From: Myxococcales bacterium
Lineage (GTDB): Bacteria > Myxococcota_A > Polyangia > Polyangiales > Houyiibacteriaceae
Assembly: GCA_019637115.1 (NCBI GenBank)
Contig: JAHBWH010000007.1
Span: 1-64,000, forward strand
Direction: 5' to 3'
Length of the DNA stretch: 64,000 bases
The position numbers and the translations under genes were made by a program. The notes under the pieces were generated by a model. The model ran no database searches. It was not told where the DNA came from and worked only from the letters and a program-made list of their open reading frames with translations. This document shows positions 46,454 through 54,100 of the stretch, in pieces (positions within the stretch are counted from its first letter, which is position 1; each line of letters begins with the position of its first letter).

Positions 46454-47176
46454 GTGTCCCAGCGAGGAGATCGACTGGCTCTACTTCTTGCCATCAAGAT
46501 GACGCTCTACCGGTTGAAGCAGAGCGGCGCCATCGTCACGCCGAGGCGGGACTTCTTCGTCGTGGTGCCGAGGGAGTACCGCGCGGCCGGCTGCCCGCCG
46601 GCGAGCTGGTTCATCGACGACCTCATGCGTCACATGGGGCGGCGCTACTACGTCGGGCTGCTCACGGCGGCCGCGCTCCACGGGGCGGGGCATCAGCAGC
46701 CCATGGCCTTCCAGGTGATCGTGGACTCGGCCAAGCGCGACATCGAGGTGGGGCGCGTCCGCATCGACTTCCACATGAGCAGCGTCTTCGATGGCGCGGC
46801 CACACAGCCCATGCAGACCGAGACCGGCACGATGCAGGTCGCGACGCCCGAGACGACCGCCTTTGATCTCGTGCGCTTCCCGGCCGCAGCGGGGTACTGG
46901 AGCAAGATCGCGACCGTCCTCTCGGAGCTGGCGGAGAAGCTCGACCCCGAGGCGCTCGCCGCCGGCACCGCGCGCATGGCTCGGACGGACGTGCAGCGCC
47001 TCGGCTGGCTCCTCGACTGCGTGGAGCAGCCGGACCTCGCGGGCGCCCTCGCCGCCGCGGTTGAGGGCAAGCGCCTGCTGCCGACCCCGCTCACGGGGGC
47101 CCGCGAGTCGGCGGGCGCTCCCCTCGACCCCCGCTGGCACGTGCTGGTCAACGACGACGTGGAGCCCGACCTGTGA
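46454..47176 (+). CDS. AbiEi antitoxin with degenerate N-terminus
   Basis: From a GTG at 46454. PRRDFFVVVPREYRAAGCPPASWFIDDLMRHMGRRYYVGLLTAAALHGAGHQQPM and ETTAFDLVRFPAAAGYW are the core of the AbiEi antitoxin C-terminal domain (type IV systems). The winged helix that should occupy the first 60 residues is short and unusual (RLALLLAIKMTLYRLKQSGAIV), so the 5' end may be truncated or frameshifted. Its stop overlaps the AbiEii start (GTGA). Partner is truncated, so the pair is probably inactive. Confidence 0.78.
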   Translation: MSQRGDRLALLLAIKMTLYRLKQSGAIVTPRRDFFVVVPREYRAAGCPPASWFIDDLMRHMGRRYYVGLLTAAALHGAGHQQPMAFQVIVDSAKRDIEVGRVRIDFHMSSVFDGAATQPMQTETGTMQVATPETTAFDLVRFPAAAGYWSKIATVLSELAEKLDPEALAAGTARMARTDVQRLGWLLDCVEQPDLAGALAAAVEGKRLLPTPLTGARESAGAPLDPRWHVLVNDDVEPDL

Positions 47177-47595
47177 TCCCGAGAGCGAGCATCACCGCGT
47201 GGCGCAAGGCCGCGCCCTGGCCCGACAACACGCAGGTGGAGCAGGACCTCGTGCTCTCCCGCGCGCTCGTCGAGCTCTTCCGCCGCCCCGCGTTCGCCGA
47301 GGGCGCCGTGTTCCGCGGCGGAACGGCGCTGCACAAGCTCTTCTTCGATCCGCCCGGTCGCTACTCCGAAGACATCGATCTGGTGCAGCGCACGGCGGGG
47401 CCGATCGGCCCGCTCGTCGACGAGATCCGCGCCCCCCTCGACCCCTGGCTCGGCAAGCCGAAGTGGAAGGCCGGCCAGGGCCGCTTCACTCTGTACTACC
47501 GCTTCGACACGACCTTCACGCCCGTCGTGCAGATGCGCGTGAAGATCGAGATCAACACGCGCGAGCACGGCTGGTGGCCCCTCTGCGCCAGGTAG
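47173..47595 (+). CDS. AbiEii nucleotidyltransferase toxin, C-terminally truncated
   Basis: 140 residues against roughly twice that for complete members. FRGGTALHKLFFDPPGRYSEDIDLVQ holds the nucleotidyltransferase GG-T and D-x-D residues; IEINTREHG follows. It then ends abruptly (WWPLCAR) where unrelated nuclease sequence in the opposite direction begins, about 47590. AbiEii toxins modify tRNA acceptor ends with nucleotides. This copy lacks the C-terminal half and is probably dead. Confidence 0.8.
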   Translation: MIPRASITAWRKAAPWPDNTQVEQDLVLSRALVELFRRPAFAEGAVFRGGTALHKLFFDPPGRYSEDIDLVQRTAGPIGPLVDEIRAPLDPWLGKPKWKAGQGRFTLYYRFDTTFTPVVQMRVKIEINTREHGWWPLCAR

Positions 47596-47596
47596 C

Positions 47597-48270
47597 GTGA
47601 GGAAGGCGAGCACCGTGGCCCGGCCGCCCGCGCGCGCATCCAGTGCGGTCGGGTACCGCTGGCGCTGAGACGGCCCTTCGGCGGCGTCGACCTTCACCTC
47701 GATGAACGCCAGCAGCGAGGGGCTCTCGACCTGGAGGTCGACACGTCCGCCGGGATCACGACTTCAGTCGACACGACTGCGGCAGAGACGCTGTCGTCAT
47801 CGGCTGCTTCAGCCGGAGCATCGATCATGGCGAGCATCTCGCCAAGGAGAGGTTCGGCCAGCCCAGGGACTCGACGGCGGTCCATGAAGTAGCCGAGCAC
47901 GCGAGAATGAGCAGGCTCATAGCGCAGCTCGCCAAGCGGTGAGAGTAGGTCGGGCGAGACTTCGAGCGCGCGCAATGCTGCGCGCTGATCACGGTCGAGC
48001 CCGCGTAGTCGCTGGACGTTCGCCCCCAACAAGCGACGACGGAGGCCCTCCGGTCTCGCCATCACGAGGTGCCGTAACAGGTTCAGGTCCTCGGCTCCGA
48101 TGGGGGCCGGAGCCTGTACGTTCTGGGCGCGCTGCGCGAGCTGGCGCAAATAGTCGATGAAGCATCGACGCAGGCGGACGCCCCGCCGCCCAGAGTTCAG
48201 CGAGGCGCCGGTAGTACGCGAGGCGCGGTGTCGGCTCAGGGACGACGGGCAGGACCATCGTGTTTATCAT
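47597..48270 (-). pseudogene. PD-(D/E)XK nuclease family gene, two frameshifts and truncated
   Basis: From 48270 the first frame reads INTMVLPVVPEPTPRLAYYRRLAELWAAGR; after a shift near 48175 it continues DYLRQLAQRAQN, EDLNLLRHLVMARPEGLRRR and RYEPAHSRVLGYFMDRR; after a second near 47755 it gives SLLAFIEVKVDAAEGPSQRQRY, where E-x-K is the nuclease motif, and ends at the AbiEii junction. The 3' end is missing. It resembles the PD-(D/E)XK nuclease family proteins of defence islands. Confidence 0.7.
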
Positions 48271-48310
48271 CGCGCGTTCGTTTCCGGCAGTCGACGCTCG
48301 TGTCCGTGCG

Positions 48311-49234
48311 CTACGCCGGTGCGCTGGTCGTGATGGTCGGGACCCAGATCGCGCCTTCCCATTCTTTCACGAGCTGCTCTTGCCACGTCGGGTCGGGCGC
48401 GAGGACCGGGCGGCAGCCGTTCTCCGCGTGGAGGATGGCCGTGCAGAGCGCGACGAAGGCGTCGGCCACGTCGTAGTCGGGCGTCTTCGTGGTACCCGAG
48501 CTGTAGCGGCACGCGAGGGCGACGAGCCGAAGATCGACGTCGAGCTTGATGCCAGCGGCGGTGCACGCGGCGATGCCGAGACGCACTGCTTCGTCGGGCC
48601 TCGACTTGTAGCTCGCGAGCCCCATCGTGCGCAGCGTCGCGCCCGGGTAGACCTCGATGATCTCGCCAGCGCCGCGACCGCCCGGAAACGGCAGCACGCG
48701 GTAGTGGTGCGACTCCCACAGCTTCGAGAGCAGCGCGTTCCCGAGGAGCGTCATCTGGAACGTCGCCTGGAACTTGTCCTTGAGCGGCGGCTGCCCACCG
48801 GCGGCGATGTCCGTCGCGCGCCTCGTCCAGAGCCGCGCGCGCTCGCCGCGGTCGCGCCACGGGGCGAAGGGCGCGAAGTCGAGCGGGTCGCTGAGCGGGA
48901 GGCGCTGCGCGATCCACCAGTTGAAGGAGCGCCAGCCGAGGAACGCGCCGTCCTTGTAGCCGACGTCGACGGCGAACTTTAGGTCGCGCAGGAGCCGGTG
49001 CGGGACGCAGAACGGGAAGTCGAACCCGACGACGCGGGCCGGTCGGGCCGTGAGCTCGTCGACGAGCTCCTTCGCGGTCCAGCCCGGAGGGTCGTTCGCG
49101 AGGAGCCGTGTGTTCATCCCGGTCGCGTCGACGCGGTAGGAGTGCCATCCCGTCGAGTGCGCGGCGATGGCGATGATCTTCCGCCGCTGGTCGCGCGCCC
49201 GCTGCGGCGCACCGAAGTCGACGCCGACGATCAT
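48311..49234 (-). CDS. DUF429-family protein, predicted RNase H-fold nuclease
   Basis: 307 residues. IVGVDFGAPQRARDQRRKI holds the first acidic residue of an RNase H fold; RVVGFDFPFCVPH, EIIEVYPGATLRTMG and YDVADAFVALCTAIL are the other DUF429 (PF04250) blocks, with Asp/Glu residues consistent with a metal site. The family is common beside defence genes; its substrate is unknown. It is a single minus-strand gene, separated from the six-gene cluster by about 700 bases. Confidence 0.85.
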   Translation of the reverse strand: MIVGVDFGAPQRARDQRRKIIAIAAHSTGWHSYRVDATGMNTRLLANDPPGWTAKELVDELTARPARVVGFDFPFCVPHRLLRDLKFAVDVGYKDGAFLGWRSFNWWIAQRLPLSDPLDFAPFAPWRDRGERARLWTRRATDIAAGGQPPLKDKFQATFQMTLLGNALLSKLWESHHYRVLPFPGGRGAGEIIEVYPGATLRTMGLASYKSRPDEAVRLGIAACTAAGIKLDVDLRLVALACRYSSGTTKTPDYDVADAFVALCTAILHAENGCRPVLAPDPTWQEQLVKEWEGAIWVPTITTSAPA

Positions 49235-49937
49235 CTCGACCTCGGGTGCGCGGCGAAGGAGACCAACGGGACCATGACGCTTCAGTTCCCGCCGCCGTGG
49301 TCCAGGGCGAATCGCGCGGCGAAGGCGGTCGCGCCTGCGCGCGCGGGGACCGGGACCGAGCGATCAACAGGCCCATCGCCGCCCCCGATTACGCCGACGA
49401 GCAAAGCTCGCGCGACCAGCTCTCCACGCGCGAGGGCGGGCACCGTTCGTCGCTACTCGCGAGCCATCGCCCCGATGATCAACGATGATCAACAGGCTCG
49501 GCCCCGTCGCGGGCGCCGAAGCTGCTAACCAACGGGGCCGACTGTTGATCGCCGGGTACGCAGTTAAACGCCTCTCGGCTTCTCTCTCCCCACCGGGACA
49601 GGAGAGAGAGCGGGAGAGCTGTCCCACGCGGCGCTCATCGAGCTCACTCGGCGCTCTCTGCGAGCACGCGCGAGAGCGCCGCTGAGGCACGCGCAGCGCG
49701 CGGAACGCCTGGGGAGAAACGGCGAAGCCCCCTCGGATCGCTCCTTGGAGGCTTCTGTTTACCGACCCTCGCCGTCGGTTGGCGACGAGAGAAAAATGGC
49801 TCCCCTCGCGGGAGCTTGCGACGAAGCAGGCCGGATGAGGGCGCGGGCGCAAGTGGTGGATCTCGCAGGGGTCCCGGAGATCGCGGGCTTCCGAGAGCGC
49901 CTCGTGTGAAACAGCGGCGGGGGCGAGAGCCGAGACG
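49235..49937. other. Non-coding gap of about 700 bases with two hairpins
   Basis: No convincing gene. Two structures: the long inverted repeat at 49487-49550 and a short one, CTCTCTCC...GGAGAGAG, at about 49582-49608. Either could end transcription of the defence cluster, which reads toward this gap. Confidence 0.5.
49487..49550. other. Long imperfect inverted repeat (hairpin)
   Basis: GATCAACAGGCTCGGCCCCGT (49487-49507) pairs with ACGGGGCCGACTGTTGATC (49532-49550): 19 pairs with one two-base bulge, around a 24-base loop. ATGATCAAC is repeated just before (49475-49483). It is far stronger than chance in this sequence. It could be a terminator, an RNA element or a recombination site. Confidence 0.65.
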
Positions 49938-51104
49938 CTACGACGAGGCGGGATGGCCAACTGCATAGACCTCCGTCCAGGGCCGAACTTCGAACGTCTT
50001 GCCTTCGTCACGCACCACGACATCCAGGAGGCGGACACAGCTACCGGCTTCGAAAGGCGGGAGGTGCTGGCCGACTGCTGCGTCGTACACGACGTTGACC
50101 TCACGCCCGCTCGTCTCGGCGAGGAAGCCGTTGGGCGACGGCTCTGCGCTGACCGTCACCTCGAGGTCCGTCGTACCCGCGCGCGGGCGCCCAAGGCTTG
50201 CCTGGTACGCCCGCCAGCCGGCCGCACAGCGGGCGCGGGCGGGACAGTAGCCGCAGTCCTCGCCGGGGCGAGCTTCCGCCGGCGTGTCGGCCAACAGCCG
50301 CTTTGCGTCGTCGATGCTTTCTTCGAGGCGCCGCTCCGCAGCGAGCAGCTCCGCCTCGCCGATCCGCCACTCCGACCGCTCGTTCAGGTACTGGACTACC
50401 AGGCGTGCTGGTCGGAACCCTGTCCTGCGCCACCAGAGCACGCCGTACAGCTTCAGTTGCATCTCGTGCTCGGCCTTGCGCTTGCCCGTCTTGAAGTCGA
50501 CGACCTGCACGTCGCCGTCGACGAGCTCAACGAGGTCGATGATGCCGCGAAACGGCAGTGCAGGATGATCCACCTCAACCTCGCTGACTGCCCCACGCTG
50601 CTCGAGAAGCTGCATGGGTTCAACTGAGCTCGAGGGGGCGGCGCTTGCCCCGGTGGTCCGGGGCGCGGCGTCCAGAGGTGTGTACTGCTCGCGGAACAGC
50701 CGAATCGCGCGGTTGGCGAGTTCTCGTGGTGGGGTGCGAAGGACGAAGAAGGGGCCTGACCGGGGGTGACGCGCGAGTCGATCATTCCACTGGTCGACGG
50801 CTCGCGCGAAGTGGCCCCAGAAGTCGACTTCAGCAACGGCCTCCCTGAAGGCCGGCGAGGTGATGCTCGGAAGCCCGCGCTTCCCCAATGCCCGAACGAG
50901 CAGCTCGATTCCCTCGTGCACGATGGTGCCCTCGAGCGCCTTCGGGTGCGGTCGCTGCGGGAATCGGCCGTGTTCCCCCCACTCCGAGTGGAGGAGCTGC
51001 CACTTGCGCGGGCAGGCGCCAATAGCCTGGAGGCTCGAGAAGCTGAAGTGGTCAGGAGGCGCGGCCCAGCTGGTCGGCGCCTCCAGCTGGTAGAAGCTGG
51101 TCAT
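49938..51104 (-). CDS. Cas4/RecB-like PD-(D/E)XK nuclease with Fe-S cluster motif
   Basis: 388 residues. SLQAIGACPRKW has the first Cys (about 31); GIIDLVELVDGDVQVVDFKTGKRK (about 188-212) is the nuclease core with D and DxK; CGYCPARARC (about 284-293) supplies three more Cys, completing a Cas4/AddB-type 4Fe-4S site. A small 80-residue C-terminal domain follows. Such nucleases process DNA ends behind a helicase. It is last gene of the six, overlapping the 1940-aa helicase stop by ATGA. Confidence 0.88.
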   Translation of the reverse strand: MTSFYQLEAPTSWAAPPDHFSFSSLQAIGACPRKWQLLHSEWGEHGRFPQRPHPKALEGTIVHEGIELLVRALGKRGLPSITSPAFREAVAEVDFWGHFARAVDQWNDRLARHPRSGPFFVLRTPPRELANRAIRLFREQYTPLDAAPRTTGASAAPSSSVEPMQLLEQRGAVSEVEVDHPALPFRGIIDLVELVDGDVQVVDFKTGKRKAEHEMQLKLYGVLWWRRTGFRPARLVVQYLNERSEWRIGEAELLAAERRLEESIDDAKRLLADTPAEARPGEDCGYCPARARCAAGWRAYQASLGRPRAGTTDLEVTVSAEPSPNGFLAETSGREVNVVYDAAVGQHLPPFEAGSCVRLLDVVVRDEGKTFEVRPWTEVYAVGHPASS

Positions 51105-54100
51105 GGCGTCGATCCGTCTGGGAGCTGCAGCTGTCGAACGGCTTCGGGGAGGTCGTGAACGAGCGTGAAGGCATCGAGCTCGACCACCTCTTGGAATGCG
51201 AGCTGAGCGGCGCCGGTGACATCCGAAGGCCGGAGCGTCGGGTCCACCAGCGGATGATGGACGTCGAGCCAGACTCGCCCGCTGGCGGCTTCGAACTGCA
51301 TCGGGACGACCACTCCGTCTGTCGTGACGGCTTCCTGAACCGAGATCCCCCGCAGGCCCAGGTACTCGCGCAACCCGATCAGGGACTGCGCCTTGTCGGC
51401 ATCACCGACAGCGGGGACCTCGCCCGTTCGCACATGGCGAAGCAATGCCAGTGCGAGGTGCCGGTCGAGCGACGCGTGGATCCAGTTGTTGCCGTAGTGC
51501 CGGATGCACCGGTAGCAGGACGACGAACAGTCGCAGTCGTCCAGCAGCTTCTCTGTGGCATCGAGGACCTGCTCGAGCGCATCCCCGACCGCCCGCGCAT
51601 ACCCGGCTCCGCCGGGAAGCAGGTCGTATAGGTAGAGCTGGGCCTCGTCGGTGCGTCCGCCGAGCACTGGCGCCCACCAGCCCGAAAGCTCCCCTTCGTC
51701 GATCTGCAGCTCGCGAGAGGCCGCAAGAGCAATGGCTTCGACCAGCGACGTCAGCGCCATGCGTGCTGCACGGCTGAGCAAGCCTTGGGTCGTCGGCGTG
51801 CCGAGGCGCATGGGGTCGCCGACCTTCAACCGCAGCAGCAACGCGTCCGTGGGGAAGCGGTGGCCGAGGTAGAACGGCCCGTGCGCGACGCCGACGCAGA
51901 TCGCGCCCTTCTCCAGGGGATGACGATGCTGAACGGGGTTGCCGCCCTTCGTCAGCGTCGTGTTGGTGAACCCCGGGCCGTACTCTGGCTCCGAACGGCC
52001 GCAGTCCGGGCACACGCGGAAGCCACGCTCGCCGACGCCCTTGTTCACGACCGCGAGCATCCTCGGCCCAGTCCAGATCCGGAGCCGGCCAGCGCAGGCT
52101 TCCAGATGCCAATCTTCTGGCGGATCCTGTACTTCGAGCCGCGCGCGATCCGTCATTCCCGCATAGGTGATGGCCTGCCCGCGATCGACCTCTCGCTTGG
52201 TGTTGATATCCGGCGCGAAGCCCGCCGGCGTGATGAACTCCGCGTGCGCGACCTGGTCGCTCCCGCAGCAGGGGCAGAGCGTCATCGCCGAGGCCGAGGG
52301 GTCCAAGCTCACGAAGCTGCATGCTCGGCACGCCGTGTACGGCTGGCGCCGCGACAGCGTGGGTTCCGGCGTCGGCTCGTAGGGTGAGAACAGGGCAGCG
52401 GACTCGAACCGCCACTTGTCGATGGTGAGGCTGCGACCCGGCGCGTACTCGGTCAGCGCAAGTTGCAGGTCACGCTGGGGCTCGTAGTCGAACGTCCGGC
52501 GACCGGTCGGATCACCTGGCCGCCGCGGCTTGGAGACCCAGAACGACACGACGTCGGTGGGAAAGGCGTAGCGCGGGAACACGGCGCGGCCGATGAGCGT
52601 CTGCAGTAGCTCGTCCTCGAGGCGGCGTTCGAGAGCTTCTCGTTCAAGCCCCTCCAGCTCGTCGCGCTTCGCGAACTCCTCGACGGGCAGAACGTCGCGC
52701 AGTCGCGCCTTCAGGCGTGGCACCGCCTCAGCTATCGTCTGCTCAACTTTGGGGATCGCCTCGTCGAGACCATACGAGAACGTCGGCGCCCAGTGGCGCA
52801 GTTCTTCTCGTAGCGTGGCCTCGTTGTCGGTCAGCCAGGCCTCAAGGCGCTCCAGCGAACACGGATGGGCCTCGGAGAGAAACTGCTCCACTGTGCCAAG
52901 GGACTCGAAGAGGATGTAGGCACTCGAACCGGTGTCGGTCGGCACCCGCTCATGGAAGAAGCGCTGCACCAGGTACGCGTGGATGTGGCGCTCCAGGACC
53001 TGCTGGTTCTCCACGTAGACGATCGGGGCCCGCACATCGCCCGAGATGATTGCCGCGGGATGCTCGAAGAAGTGCGAGTCGTGCGAGGTGCCGTGCGCGT
53101 ACGTCACGACCGAGGCAATGGAGCGCCCGCGGCGGCCGGCGCGACCAGCTCGCTGCTGGTAGTTCGCGACATGCGGCGGCACGTTCCGTAGGGCGACGCC
53201 CGACAGTGCCCCGATGTCGATGCCAACCTCCATCGTCGTCGTGCAGCTGAGGACGTCGATGGGGGGCTTGCCGTCCAACGGGATGTCCTGGAACCGGAGC
53301 TCGTACTCCTCCACCTTGTTGAAGGCGCTGTCATCGGCGTTGCCGGTGAGCTGAGCCGAGTGCTCGGCCGCCGAAAGCCCAAAGGGCTCGAGCGACGCTG
53401 GTTCGAAGGCACGAAGGACCTGGTCGCGGTAGAAACCTGTCCGGGCGTCCAGGTAGGCCGGGTCGGCTTCGACCAGCCGCCCGCAGCATCCAGGGCAGAT
53501 GTCCTCAAGGGATTCCGGGTGGATCCGACCGCAGTCCACGCAGCGCAGCCACGACGCATCGAGGCGTAGATTCAAGCTCAACCCGAGTGGCCGCAGGTAG
53601 TAGAGGTCGCCCTCGAAGTCGAGGACCTCGCTGTTTCGCACGAGCGCTTTGAACCAGTCGGCGACCTTGGTAGCGGCGTCCTCGTCGCCCCCCAAGACTC
53701 GAAGGACGTATTCGTCGAGGCGATTCGGCAGCACCTGGTTCATGAGCTCGGCGTTGATGCCTACAGGGCCCGCCCACCCCTCTCCCAAGTCCCGGAGCTC
53801 CGCACCGTCGGGTCGAAAGCTCCGACGTTCCAGGTGAAGCCGCACCCACGATCGAAACAGGACGCGGATCGCTTCGTCGTCGAGCCCAACGGCCGGGAAG
53901 TCCTCGAAGACGTGGTCGAGGTCCGGGTCCTCCTGGATGGTTCCCAGAGCCAACGACGGCAGGGAGTAGTAGCGATCGGTCAGCTCGCTGAAGAGCGCCT
54001 GTGCGAACGAGCTCGTCGGTCGAAGCCCACCTCGGTTGGCGAGCTTCATCGCCTCCTTGAGCGACTTGCCCTTCACCCGACGAAGGTGGTTGTGAAACTC

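Noticed and set aside
49487-49550. tRNA or tmRNA-like structure
   Set aside because: Single long stem, no cloverleaf, no T-arm consensus.
49938-51104. CRISPR-associated Cas4
   Set aside because: No Cas1/Cas2 or array; general RecB/Cas4-like nuclease with an added C-terminal domain fits better.
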